Assembly: GCA_944346655.1 (NCBI GenBank)
Contig: CALVMP010000006.1
Coordinates: forward strand, 1 to 40,772
From: an uncultured Clostridia bacterium
GTDB taxonomy: Bacteria > Bacillota > Clostridia > Christensenellales > Borkfalkiaceae
DNA length: 40,772 nt
Reading direction: 5' to 3'
This document shows, piece by piece, positions 8,025-15,806 of this stretch. The position numbers were made by a program, and so were the translations under genes. Below the pieces are notes generated by a model, which was not told the DNA's origin, did not search any database, and saw only the letters and a list, made by a program, of their open reading frames with translations. Each line of letters begins with the position of its first letter. Position 1 is the first letter of the stretch.

Positions 8025-9395
8025 GTGAACGGACTTTTGGATTCTTTGACAAAAAAACTTAATGCGAGCGGCATTCACGCCCTACGTCAGCTCGGCAGGG
8101 CAGTCGGCGTCTACAGTCCCACCAATAAGAAGAAGGACGAACTCGTTTCGGCAATTCTCTTAATCGCGTCAAACCGTGCCGACCCCGTGCCCGCAAGCAG
8201 AAGGGGTGCGCCGCCCAAGTCCGACTCCTACGACAGAAGTCTGCTTGCCGACGTCGAGCGCTGCCGCAGATATTTTGCGGGAAGTCCCGAACCCGGAGAT
8301 GAGCCGCAGCCCGACTATGTCGCTTCTCCCGAACTTTCCGTGGATGAAGAGCTCTATTCCGGCATACTCGAAAACGACGGCAAGTTCTGGTTTGTCCGCA
8401 CTGGCGCTGGCGACGTGTTCGTCAACACCTCTTTTGTCGCCAAGTTCAGGCTGCGCAAGGGCGACGGCGTCGTATGCAAGGGCGCGATAAAAAATCTCAA
8501 CGAGTGCCCCTCGGCAACGTACATCGTGTCGGTCAACGGTCTCAATCCTGAAAATATGCGCCGCACGGACTTTGAAAGTTTAACGCCCTGCTATCCCGAA
8601 TCCCGCCTCACCCTCGGATACGAAGGGTGCCCTTTAAGTTGCAGGATAATCGATTTGTTTTCGCCCGTGGGCAGGGGTCAGCGGGCGCTCGTAAGCGGTG
8701 CGCCCAAAACGGGCAAGAGCACGCTTTTAAGGGATATAGCGGGGGCAATTCAAAAAAATCACCCCGAAGTCAGGCTTATCTACGTCCTCATAGACGTCCG
8801 CCCCGAGGAGGTCACCGACTACCGCCGCGCGGCTCCCGGCGCAACGCTCTTTTCCTCTGTGTTCGGCGAGGGCGACGCCAACCATCTGCGCGTTGCCGAC
8901 CTCGCTGCCGAGCATGCCAAAAGGCTTGTGGAGTGCGGAAAGAGCGTCGTTTTAATATTTGACGGAATTACTTCCGTAGTCCGCGCCTGCTCCAATCTCG
9001 CAGGGGGCGGGGCAATCGACGGCAGAACCGTTTCAACGCCTAAGCGCATCTTCGGCGCCGCTCGCAATACAGAAGAGGGAGGTTCGCTCACCGTCATAGC
9101 TTCCGTTGCAACCGAGGGCGCAAGCGCATTCGACGGGGCGGTTTACGAGGAGTTCAAAGCGGCTGCCAACATGGAGGTGGCGCTTTCCTCCGCCCTCGCG
9201 AAAAATAAAATATTCCCGGCAATCGACTTCAGGGCTTCGGGGGCGCTCAGGGAGGAAATGCTCCTTTCGGCGGACGAACTTAAAGTCTCGGGCGACCTCC
9301 GCGCCGACCCCGGTCTGACTGCGCAAAAGCTTCTTTTAAAAATTTCGGAGACTGCGGACAACGCGCATTTTATATCGGAACATCTCAACGGATAA
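8025..9395 (+). CDS. divergent Rho-family factor, ATPase residues replaced
   Basis: Rho terminates transcription as an RNA-driven hexameric ATPase. The protein (456 residues, GTG start abutting the previous TAA) has a Rho_N-like segment (~15-48), a cold-shock RNA-binding domain (~108-170: YSGILENDGKFWFV, GDVFVNTSFVAKFRLRKGD) and a RecA-type motor (~185-456) with Walker A GAPKTGKST (225-233), RPEEVTD, HAKRLVECGKSVVLIFDGIT and PKRIFGAARNTEEGGSLT. Aligned by eye to E. coli Rho, key positions differ: catalytic E211 is V258, arginine finger R366 is L408, R-loop K326 is A368, R347 is S389, R269 is S317, and the Q-loop is shortened. The Walker lysine and D265 (D313) remain. It could be an RNA-binding paralog or a regulator with weak ATPase. 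It lies seven bases upstream of obgE, an unusual location for rho. Confidence 0.85.
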   Translation: MNGLLDSLTKKLNASGIHALRQLGRAVGVYSPTNKKKDELVSAILLIASNRADPVPASRRGAPPKSDSYDRSLLADVERCRRYFAGSPEPGDEPQPDYVASPELSVDEELYSGILENDGKFWFVRTGAGDVFVNTSFVAKFRLRKGDGVVCKGAIKNLNECPSATYIVSVNGLNPENMRRTDFESLTPCYPESRLTLGYEGCPLSCRIIDLFSPVGRGQRALVSGAPKTGKSTLLRDIAGAIQKNHPEVRLIYVLIDVRPEEVTDYRRAAPGATLFSSVFGEGDANHLRVADLAAEHAKRLVECGKSVVLIFDGITSVVRACSNLAGGGAIDGRTVSTPKRIFGAARNTEEGGSLTVIASVATEGASAFDGAVYEEFKAAANMEVALSSALAKNKIFPAIDFRASGALREEMLLSADELKVSGDLRADPGLTAQKLLLKISETADNAHFISEHLNG

Positions 9396-9402
9396 TTAAA
9401 GT

Positions 9403-10686
9403 ATGATAGATAAAAACCAGTTTACCGACAGGGTAAGGATAACCATAAAATCGGGTGACGGCGGCGACGGAATGAACTCCTTCAAGTCCTTCAAGGGCAA
9501 GCCCGCCTGCGGACCCGACGGCGGAGACGGCGGCAAGGGTGGCGACGTGTACCTACTTGCCGACAGGTCTATGAACGATCTCTTGTCATTCCGCTTCACC
9601 AACAAATATGTGGCAGGCAACGGCGAACGCGGCGGCACAAACCGCTGTTCGGGCAAGGGCGGCGCGGATATAGTCATAAGGGTGCCCGTCGGCACCATAG
9701 TCCGCGACTACGAAACCAAAACCGTTATCTGCGACATGTTCCGCGACGGCGATAAATTTCTGCTCGCCGAAGGCGGCAGGGGCGGCAAGGGCAACGTACG
9801 CTTCACCACCGCGAGGAGGCATGCCCCCAACTTTGCGCAAAAGGGCGAAAAGACTGAGGAGCATATAGTTCTTTTGGAGCTTAAAGTAATTGCCGACGTC
9901 GGCATAATCGGCTTCCCCAACGTGGGCAAGTCCACCCTTCTTTCCAAAATTTCGGCAGCCCGCCCCAAGATAGCAAACTACCACTTCACAACGCTTTCGC
10001 CCAACCTCGGCGTCGTGCAGTACTACGAAAATTCCTTTGTCGCCGCGGATATACCCGGTCTTATCGAAGGCGCCTCCGAGGGCGCGGGGCTTGGACATGA
10101 CTTTCTAAAACATATCGAGCGCACGCGAATGCTCCTTCACGTCGTCGACGTCTCCGGCGTCGAGGGCAGGGATCCTTTAGAAGATTTCGTAAAAATCAAC
10201 GAAGAGCTTGCGGGCTACTCTGAAAAGCTCGCCGCCCTTCCGCAGGTCGTGGCACTCAACAAGTGCGATATCTTCGGCGCCGAAGAAAATGTAAAGGCGT
10301 TTAAAAGAAAGTACGGCAAAAAATATAAAATTTATGAAATTTCAGCCGTCAACGGCGAGGGCACGAAGGAGCTCATTGAGGGCGTGTTCGAAGTTTTAAA
10401 GGACCTGCCCCCCGTTCAGCCCGTCGAGGCGGACGAAAACTTCACCTACCGCAAGAGCGGCAATCTCGACTACGAAATTTTCATCGACGAAAACGGTGCA
10501 TATGTCGTCGTCGGCTCGCTTGTCGACATGCTCTGCCGCAACGTATCTTTAAACGACCCCGACTCCATGGCATACTTCCAGAAGATTCTCCGCGAAAAGG
10601 GCGTCATTGCAAAACTCAATTCCATGGGAATAAAGGAAAGGGACACCGTCGTCGTCGGCGACGTCGAATTCGAATTTGTAAATTAA
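9403..10686 (+). CDS. obgE: Obg GTPase, ribosome assembly
   Basis: An essential GTPase acting in large-subunit maturation and the stringent response. All three domains are present: the glycine-rich Obg fold (residues 1-158, with many GGDGG-type turns), the G domain with G1 GFPNVGKST (170-178), the conserved threonines in NYHFTTL, G3 DIPGLIEGASEGAGLG (216-231) and G4 NKCD, and a C-terminal OCT domain from about residue 345 (YEIFIDENGAYVVVGSLVD). At 427 residues it matches Firmicutes Obg. The ribosome site is weak (AAAG); it begins seven bases after the rho-like gene. The following genes are the standard obgE partners yhbY, nadD, yqeK and rsfS. Confidence 0.98.
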   Translation: MIDKNQFTDRVRITIKSGDGGDGMNSFKSFKGKPACGPDGGDGGKGGDVYLLADRSMNDLLSFRFTNKYVAGNGERGGTNRCSGKGGADIVIRVPVGTIVRDYETKTVICDMFRDGDKFLLAEGGRGGKGNVRFTTARRHAPNFAQKGEKTEEHIVLLELKVIADVGIIGFPNVGKSTLLSKISAARPKIANYHFTTLSPNLGVVQYYENSFVAADIPGLIEGASEGAGLGHDFLKHIERTRMLLHVVDVSGVEGRDPLEDFVKINEELAGYSEKLAALPQVVALNKCDIFGAEENVKAFKRKYGKKYKIYEISAVNGEGTKELIEGVFEVLKDLPPVQPVEADENFTYRKSGNLDYEIFIDENGAYVVVGSLVDMLCRNVSLNDPDSMAYFQKILREKGVIAKLNSMGIKERDTVVVGDVEFEFVN

Positions 10687-10692
10687 AAAAAT

Positions 10693-10721
10693 TGCCGCGC
10701 GGCTTTCCCTGTCGCGCGGCA
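10693..10721. terminator. GC-rich hairpin between obgE and yhbY
   Basis: A nine-bp perfect stem (TGCCGCGCG with CGCGCGGCA) and 11-base loop. A run of A precedes it on the plus strand but no U-run follows, so it would be a complete terminator only for minus-strand transcripts. For the plus-strand operon it probably modulates or stabilises the obgE message. Confidence 0.5.
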
Positions 10722-10745
10722 GATTAAGTTAAAAAAGGTAAAATC

Positions 10746-11045
10746 ATGTCACTCACTTCAAAACAACGCAGCAGGCTGAAGTCGCTTGCGGCAAACATCA
10801 CTCCCGTAGGTCAGGTGGGCAAGGAGGGAATAGGCGAAAACATGCTCAAAAGTTTTTCCGACTGTCTCGACGCCCGCGAACTCATAAAAGTCACCATTCT
10901 CGAAAACGCCGACGGCGACCCCAAGGCGATAGGTCACGAACTCGCCGACCGCCTCGGCGCCGAATGCGTCATAGTTATAGGCAGAAAGGCTGTTCTTTAC
11001 CGCCGTTCTCCCCGGAAAAACTTCGAGCATATTTCACTCGACTAA
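10746..11045 (+). CDS. yhbY: YhbY-type CRM-domain RNA-binding protein
   Basis: A 99-residue stand-alone CRM domain (CRS1-YhbY), which binds 23S rRNA precursors during 50S assembly. Diagnostic features are the opening LTSKQRSRLKSLAANITPVG, the GKEGIGENM loop that corresponds to the GxxG-like RNA-binding turn, ARELIKVTIL and the closing ECVIVIGRKAVLYRR. AAGG precedes the ATG. It follows obgE in the conserved ribosome-assembly operon. Its last codons overlap the 3' end of the opposite-strand gene at 11042-11788 by four bases. Confidence 0.93.
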   Translation: MSLTSKQRSRLKSLAANITPVGQVGKEGIGENMLKSFSDCLDARELIKVTILENADGDPKAIGHELADRLGAECVIVIGRKAVLYRRSPRKNFEHISLD

Positions 11046-11788
11046 CTTCCGAACAGCAGGCACACCGCCGAAAAGGCGAGCATCACTCCGCCCGCAACGA
11101 TATAGTAGACGGGAAAAAAGGTAAAGTAACTGAAGGCTGTCAGCCACAGCCCGCACATCATCCAGCGCAGCGCGTAACTCTTTTTAACCGCACCCTTGAG
11201 CGTGTACATAAAATTTTTTTTCTTTCCCGTTTTAAAGGGATAGCTTTCGGGCAATTCTCCCTTTTTTTCAAGCTCTTCATACAGCCCGTCCGCAACAGCC
11301 ACGCGCACGTCCAGTCTGTCCGCAACGGCTTTGGCTTCATCGCTCAAAGAGTTGCACACCACAACTTTTTCAAGTGTGCTTGCAAAAGCGGTTGCGCGGC
11401 AAATATCATTGGACGAAAGGGGCAAAGGGGTGAATTCGGCGACGTAAATTCTGTCTCCGCTCACAAGCGCTCCGTCCTTTATCTCTCCGCCGTAAGCCTT
11501 CTTTAAAATATCCATGCGCCCGCTTTTATCGAGCGTGCAAAGGTACAGCTTAAAGTTGCTGCGCTTTCCCTCGCTCTGTCCTAAACTTATTGCCCTTCCC
11601 CTCTTCGCCTTAAGGCGCAAAAAGCACAGCGCGCCCAAAACCAGGGCGGCGACAATGCCGAAAAAGAGGGCGAGCGGCACGTTTCCCGTGTAAAATCTTA
11701 TTGCGGTGAAAAATATAAACAGCGAGCACGCGGCGGCAAAAATGCTGTCGGTTATCACGGCAAACAAACTTAACTTCTTCATGCGCAA
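11042..11788 (-). CDS. membrane protein of unknown function
   Basis: 248 residues not assigned to a family. Two hydrophobic segments near the N-terminus (about residues 8-30 and 36-58) and two at the C-terminus (about 208-246) flank a soluble centre of about 140 residues. The centre contains alternating strand and helix elements, for example RIYVAEFTPLPLSSNDICRA, EKVVVCNSLSDEAKAVAD and VRVAVADGLYEELEKKGELP. That order (strand, helix, VVVCNS, helix, VADG) recalls the late part of restriction-endonuclease-like folds, but no catalytic D..ExK set is visible, so this is only a shape resemblance. It interrupts the conserved operon, lying antisense between yhbY and nadD, and its 3' end overlaps yhbY. 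Confidence 0.75.
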   Translation of the reverse strand: MRMKKLSLFAVITDSIFAAACSLFIFFTAIRFYTGNVPLALFFGIVAALVLGALCFLRLKAKRGRAISLGQSEGKRSNFKLYLCTLDKSGRMDILKKAYGGEIKDGALVSGDRIYVAEFTPLPLSSNDICRATAFASTLEKVVVCNSLSDEAKAVADRLDVRVAVADGLYEELEKKGELPESYPFKTGKKKNFMYTLKGAVKKSYALRWMMCGLWLTAFSYFTFFPVYYIVAGGVMLAFSAVCLLFGS

Positions 11789-11833
11789 ATTATTGACCGC
11801 GCACGCGCAAATAATACCATAGTTTATAAAAGC

Positions 11834-12970
11834 ATGCCATCTGTAATTTTATACGGCGGGGCGTTCAATCCCGTCCACAAAGAACACGTCGCCCTCGCAA
11901 AGGCGGCTGTAAAAAAATTCAATCCCGAAAGACTCATCGTCATTCCCACCGGCATAAGTCCGCATAAACAGGGCGGGCTCTCGGCTTCGGCGGAGGACAG
12001 GCTCAATATGTGCCGTCTCGCCTTTTCGTGCATTCCCTGCGTCGAAGTTTCCGACTATGAAATTTCTTCGCCCGTTGTCAGTTATTCATACCTGACCTGC
12101 GAACATTTCCGCGCTCTCTATCCCTCGCATGAAATTTATTTTCTCGTGGGCGGCGATATGCTGGCTTCCTTTCCTTCGTGGAGGGAGCCCGAAAGAATTC
12201 TCTCCTGCGTAACCCTCGCGGCTGGCGCAAGGGAGGGGTCAAGGAGCTTAAAAAAGTCCCGTTCCGAGGTGGAGGAAAGGTACTGCGTAAAGGTAGAGCG
12301 CGTGCGCTATACGGGCGCAAACGTGTCCTCGACCCGCGTGCGTACCCTCGCATGTCTCGGCGAAAGCACTTCGGAGTATGTTTTGCCCGCCGTCGGGCAA
12401 TATATAAAGAGCAAGGGGCTCTATCTCAACAGCATTCTCGCCTCCGTCTCGGAGCTGGAAAAAAAGTCGCGCTGGGCTCACTCTGTCCGCGTCGCCGTCA
12501 TGTGCGCCGAAAACGCCTCAAGGGCTTATATTTCGGAGGAGCAGGCTGTAACCATGGCGGCGCTGCACGACGTAACCAAAAACCTCTCCGCCGACAGCCC
12601 GTTTTTGCAGGGCTTCGTCCCTCCCGAGGGCGTTCCCTCGCCCGTCATGCACCAGTTTTCGGGGGCGTACGTCTCGCAAAAATATTTCAATTTGACCGAC
12701 GAAAACCTCTTAAACGCCATCCGCTACCACACGAGCGGCAGAGCGGGCATGAGCGAGGCGGAAATGCTTTTATACCTTTGCGACATGCTGGAAGATGGCA
12801 GGGACTTCGACGGGGTGGAACAGCTTCGTAAGATTTTCCTTACCGAAGATCTTCCCCACGCGATGCTTGCCGCACTCGAACATCAGATAACTTATTTAAA
12901 TTCCTGCGGCGGGGATATATACCCTCTCACGCAGCAGGCATATCTATACTTAAAGGAATTCCTTACATGA
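11834..12970 (+). CDS. nadD: fusion of nicotinate-nucleotide adenylyltransferase (NadD) and HD hydrolase (YqeK)
   Basis: Residues 1-195 are NadD, which makes deamido-NAD from NaMN and ATP: LYGGAFNPVHKEH (nucleotidyltransferase HxGH-type motif, here HKEH), IPTGISPHK, LVGGDMLASFPSW, and VSSTRVR (164-170). Residues 205-378 are a YqeK-type HD domain, which in relatives splits Ap4A symmetrically: SRWAHSVRV (H216), AALHDVTKN (H245, D246), MHQFSGA (H273), RYHTSGRAGMS (H299) and LCDMLEDGR (D317) supply the expected metal ligands. In many Firmicutes the two are adjacent separate genes; here one 378-residue frame carries both without a stop. It overlaps rsfS by four bases. Confidence 0.95.
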   Translation: MPSVILYGGAFNPVHKEHVALAKAAVKKFNPERLIVIPTGISPHKQGGLSASAEDRLNMCRLAFSCIPCVEVSDYEISSPVVSYSYLTCEHFRALYPSHEIYFLVGGDMLASFPSWREPERILSCVTLAAGAREGSRSLKKSRSEVEERYCVKVERVRYTGANVSSTRVRTLACLGESTSEYVLPAVGQYIKSKGLYLNSILASVSELEKKSRWAHSVRVAVMCAENASRAYISEEQAVTMAALHDVTKNLSADSPFLQGFVPPEGVPSPVMHQFSGAYVSQKYFNLTDENLLNAIRYHTSGRAGMSEAEMLLYLCDMLEDGRDFDGVEQLRKIFLTEDLPHAMLAALEHQITYLNSCGGDIYPLTQQAYLYLKEFLT

Positions 12971-13317
12971 CATCAAAAGAAAAATGCTTAACAATCTGTA
13001 AACTTCTCTCCGACAAAAAGGCAGGCAACATAGTGTATATCGACGTCGCCCAAAAGACAAGCCTCTGCGATTACTTCCTTGTTTGCAGCGGCAGGTCCTC
13101 GACGCAGGTCAAAGCGCTTGCCGAAAATTTAGAGGAAAAACTCAAAAAGGACTACGACGAAACCCCGAGAAGGGTGGAGGGAGTCCGCGACGGCAGATGG
13201 GCTGTTCTGGACTATGCCGACGTTATAGTGCACATCTTCAACGACGAGGCAAGGGATTTTTACAATCTCGAGCGCCTTTGGGAGGACGGCAAAAACATCG
13301 TCCGTTACGAGGACTGA
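12967..13317 (+). CDS. rsfS: ribosomal silencing factor RsfS
   Basis: RsfS (Iojap/RsfA) binds uL14 and blocks subunit joining when nutrients are scarce. The 116 residues show the family signatures: KKAGNIVYIDVAQKTSLCDYFLVCSG, STQVKALAENLEEKL, RVEGVRDGRWAVLDYADVIVHIF and the closing ARDFYNLERLWED. The start ATG overlaps the nadD-yqeK stop (ACATGA), so translation is coupled. It is the last gene of the obgE-yhbY-nadD/yqeK-rsfS run, the usual Firmicutes order. Confidence 0.96.
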   Translation: MTSKEKCLTICKLLSDKKAGNIVYIDVAQKTSLCDYFLVCSGRSSTQVKALAENLEEKLKKDYDETPRRVEGVRDGRWAVLDYADVIVHIFNDEARDFYNLERLWEDGKNIVRYED

Positions 13318-13538
13318 TCGTCGTCGGCTTCTTTCCCGCGCGGGGCTCTTTCCTGTTTTTTCTCAACCACGTAATAAACCTCTCTCGGTTTTTGCGTTCT
13401 CTTTCTCGGTTTGCTCTTCTCCGCAACCTTTTTCCTGTTCAGGCTCTCCAGCCCCAGCTTTGCCAGCCGTACAAGCTCAACGGCTATAAAACTGCATAAA
13501 AACAGCAATATACAATAAAAAAATCCTGCCACTGCCAT
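13305..13538 (-). CDS. small single-span membrane protein, unknown function
   Basis: A 77-residue frame with a hydrophobic helix at residues 3-22 (AVAGFFYCILLFLCSFIAVE) followed by an amphipathic stretch, a strongly basic segment (NRKKVAEKSKPRKRTQK) and an acidic tail. The clear inside-positive topology suggests a real membrane peptide rather than a chance frame. It overlaps the end of rsfS by 13 bases on the opposite strand and is divergent from the DeoC-like gene. No strong ribosome site is visible before its ATG, which lowers confidence. No function can be proposed. Confidence 0.5.
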   Translation of the reverse strand: MAVAGFFYCILLFLCSFIAVELVRLAKLGLESLNRKKVAEKSKPRKRTQKPREVYYVVEKKQERAPRGKEADDDQSS

Positions 13539-13601
13539 GCGTACATACTAACTCTTTTAAGGAGTTGTATTTTGCAATAAAAGGGACAAAGGAGTATTTT
13601 T

Positions 13602-14360
13602 ATGCAGAATAACGATATTCAAACGCAGGAAAACGGCAACGGGGGGACACTCTCCGCGGAGGAGCTCGCCCAGTTCGAACAGTTTAAAAAGGCAAAACTG
13701 ATAAAGGAAACGCAGGCGCGCATTTCAAAAGTTGAATGCGACGCCCTTTCGCCGTCGCTCACCCGCACGGAAATCAGGGCGCTCTGCCGCGAAAGCGAAA
13801 GGGTGGGGCTGGGCGGCGTATGCGTGTTGCCGGCATTTGTAAAACCTTGCGTAAGCTGGCTGGGGTCCGACCCTGTCTGCTCGCTCATAACGCCCGTATC
13901 CTACGGTCACGGCGGCGACACGACTGACGTTAAGGTAAAGGCGGCAAAACGTGCGGTAAAGGACGGCGCCGACGAAATCGAGGTCTATGTTCCCGTCGCC
14001 GCCATAAAGGAGGGGAACCTTTCCTACTTCAAGCGCGAGTGCAAAAAGCTCAAAAGGGCATGCCGTCCCCGCACCCTGCGCATTGTGCTCGACTGTTCGG
14101 TTCTGAGTGAAGAGGAGCTCGTCCGCGCTTCCCTCTGCGCAGCCGACAGCGGCGTAAACGTCGTGCGGCTCATAAATTCAAACGGCTTTGCATGTCTCCC
14201 CGCCGTAAAGTCGGCGCTTAAGGACAGATGCCTTTTAAAGGCAGACGCCCACTCGCTTTTAGAGATGGAGGAGGGCGAAGCCCTGGGGCTTTCGCTCGTC
14301 AATTGCAACGGCGCCATAGACATCTGTTCCCGCCTTCTCACAGCCGCAAAAAACTCATAA
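13602..14360 (+). CDS. DeoC/aldolase-family protein lacking the Schiff-base lysine
   Basis: The 252 residues follow the deoxyribose-phosphate aldolase (DERA) plan after a charged N-terminal extension of about 45 residues: TRTEIRALCRESERVGLGGVCVLP, then GADEIEVYVPVAAIKEGN, LRIVLDCSVLSEEELVRAS, VVRLINSNGF and LLKADAHS. In active enzymes the strand reading VKTSTGF carries the lysine that forms the Schiff base; here the equivalent is VRLINSNGF (R189 or I191 at that place), without lysine. The aspartate of the EIDMV motif is Glu127. The second lysine (K213) remains. It is therefore probably not a working DERA; a related aldolase or a non-catalytic sugar-phosphate binder is possible. A strong AAAGGAG site lies eight bases before the ATG. 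Confidence 0.75.
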   Translation: MQNNDIQTQENGNGGTLSAEELAQFEQFKKAKLIKETQARISKVECDALSPSLTRTEIRALCRESERVGLGGVCVLPAFVKPCVSWLGSDPVCSLITPVSYGHGGDTTDVKVKAAKRAVKDGADEIEVYVPVAAIKEGNLSYFKRECKKLKRACRPRTLRIVLDCSVLSEEELVRASLCAADSGVNVVRLINSNGFACLPAVKSALKDRCLLKADAHSLLEMEEGEALGLSLVNCNGAIDICSRLLTAAKNS

Positions 14361-14365
14361 CAAAA

Positions 14366-14404
14366 CCCCTCCGTTCGAGTGCGAACGGAGGGGGATATTT
14401 TTTA
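14366..14404. terminator. intrinsic terminator after the DeoC-like gene
   Basis: A perfect 12-bp stem (14366-14377 with 14382-14393), AGTG loop and a following TATTTTTTT tract; AAAA precedes it, so it can also serve the convergent helicase gene. Confidence 0.9.
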
Positions 14405-14437
14405 ATAGGGCGGCACATATTCCTTAACGAACGCAAC

Positions 14438-15652
14438 CTATCTTACGAGAATCAGCTTTTCCCTCGCCCTCGTAATCGCCGTGTACAGCCAGCGGTTTCT
14501 GTCGCTCTTAAAGGCGTAGCTCTCGTCAAAAACTATGGCGCTGTCAAACTCCGAACCCTGTGCCTTGTGGCAGGATATGCAGTAGCCGTACTCGAACCTG
14601 TTCAGCGTGAACACGCTCACGGGGTTGCCCTCCTCGTCAAAGGTCTCAAAGTAATCGCCGTGCTTATAGCGGTATTGCCCGTCCATAAAAACTCCCAAAT
14701 CGAACGGCAGGGCTTCCGGGCACTTTTCGTACAAAAATTCGGGCTTGAACTGCATGAACCCCATAAAGTGTTCCTCGTCGAAAAAGGGCTCTATGGCTGT
14801 GCCTATAATGCCGTTCACAAGGTTAAACTTCATCTCGCCGTCTATGTACTGCTCCCAGTTGTTCTGCGTGCATATCAGCTTTTCGCCGTCCTTGGGAAGA
14901 CCCGAAAAACCGTAAATCGCCCTCATCTCGTCGTTTATCCTCGCCCGCGTCTTGTTAAGCCCGCATATAATCTGGTCTGCCCTCACCAAAAGCTTTTTCC
15001 GCTTTTCGCCAACAAACCTCCTGCGGTCTATAACAAACGCCCTGTTTCCGTAGTTGCCGAAAGGTATCGGCTTGCCCTCACGCGCCATGGCGGAAAGGGC
15101 TATAATGGGGTTGTCCTCCGACTGCCTCACAATCTTTTTCAGGCTGAAATCGGGAACCTGCAGATAGCTGTTGAACCCCTCCACGGGCGGCAGCTGGCAG
15201 TCGTCGCCGCACAGCAGAACCTTGACCCCGAAGTTGAGCACGTCGAACAGAACCTCGTCCGAAACCATGCTCGCTTCGTCCAGCACGATAAGTTTTATGT
15301 TCTTGTCAATCGACTCCCTGCGTCGGAAGGTCAGCTTTTCGACCGTAACTTTCCTGCCGTTTATCTCTATCTCCCGTTTTTCGGGTATCAGCTGGTAAAT
15401 CAGCCTGTGCACCGTGCAGGCGGGTATTCCCTTTTTAATGAGCACCGTCGCCGCCTTTCCCGTCGGGGTCACAAACGCCGCGCTCTTGTCCGGCTCCAGC
15501 TCCAGCCTGTCGCACACGGTGTGGCGCAAAAGCTCGGTCTTGCCCGTGCCCGCAAACCCCGTCAGAACAAAGGTCTGCCTGGTCGAACGTTTAAACCAGT
15601 CAACTATTCTGTTTTGCGCCTCAAGCTGCTCGGCGGTAATAACAAAAGCCAT
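14438..15652 (-). CDS. compact SF1 (RecD/Pif1/Dda-like) DNA helicase
   Basis: A 404-residue ATP-dependent helicase. Motifs in order: Walker A GFAGTGKT (32-39), TPTGKAA (62-68), DEASM Walker B (125-129), GDDCQLPPV motif III (149-157), IVRQSEDNPI with the motif IV arginine (R176), CHKAQGSEFD motif V (361-370) and LYTAITRAREKL motif VI (389-400). It has the motor core and UvrD_C_2 segment but no large accessory domains, unlike full RecD2, and resembles phage Dda-type enzymes. I chose the ATG at 15652; a TTG five codons upstream is possible. No ribosome site is visible, and a TACAAT box ends six bases before the ATG, so the message may be leaderless. No nuclease or phage genes adjoin it. Confidence 0.88.
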   Translation of the reverse strand: MAFVITAEQLEAQNRIVDWFKRSTRQTFVLTGFAGTGKTELLRHTVCDRLELEPDKSAAFVTPTGKAATVLIKKGIPACTVHRLIYQLIPEKREIEINGRKVTVEKLTFRRRESIDKNIKLIVLDEASMVSDEVLFDVLNFGVKVLLCGDDCQLPPVEGFNSYLQVPDFSLKKIVRQSEDNPIIALSAMAREGKPIPFGNYGNRAFVIDRRRFVGEKRKKLLVRADQIICGLNKTRARINDEMRAIYGFSGLPKDGEKLICTQNNWEQYIDGEMKFNLVNGIIGTAIEPFFDEEHFMGFMQFKPEFLYEKCPEALPFDLGVFMDGQYRYKHGDYFETFDEEGNPVSVFTLNRFEYGYCISCHKAQGSEFDSAIVFDESYAFKSDRNRWLYTAITRAREKLILVR

Positions 15653-15658
15653 ATTTAT

Positions 15659-15688
15659 ATTGTACAACTAAAACGATAGTTCGCGCAA
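15659..15688 (-). promoter_or_regulatory. possible promoter of the helicase gene, leaderless arrangement
   Basis: On the minus strand TTGCGC (15683-15688), 18 bases, TACAAT (15659-15664), then six bases to the ATG at 15652. The -35 match is weak, so this is tentative. Confidence 0.45.
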
Positions 15689-15731
15689 GTTTTTTACCCT
15701 GTTTTTTAAATATAAAAATTAACTTTGCATA

Positions 15732-15760
15732 TTGACTAACTTTTGTATTTGGTATATAAT
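15732..15760 (+). promoter_or_regulatory. sigma-A promoter of pgi
   Basis: TTGACT (15732-15737), 17 bases, TATAAT (15755-15760), ending 46 bases before the chosen pgi start. The short leader contains a small TGCGG/CCGCA hairpin just upstream of the ribosome site. Confidence 0.85.
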
Positions 15761-15806
15761 GTAAGGGTAAAAAATGCGGCAATCCGCAAAATATTGGAGG
15801 AAAATG

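Noticed and set aside
11789-11833. TTGACC followed by AT-rich bases as a promoter for nadD
   Set aside because: No -10 box occurs at 15-19 bases; the closest (TTATAA) is about 25 bases away and only four bases from the ATG.
14228-15679. A long plus-strand open frame of 483 codons opposite the helicase
   Set aside because: It is the antisense shadow of the helicase gene, runs through the terminator at 14366-14404, and its translation has no recognisable domain.
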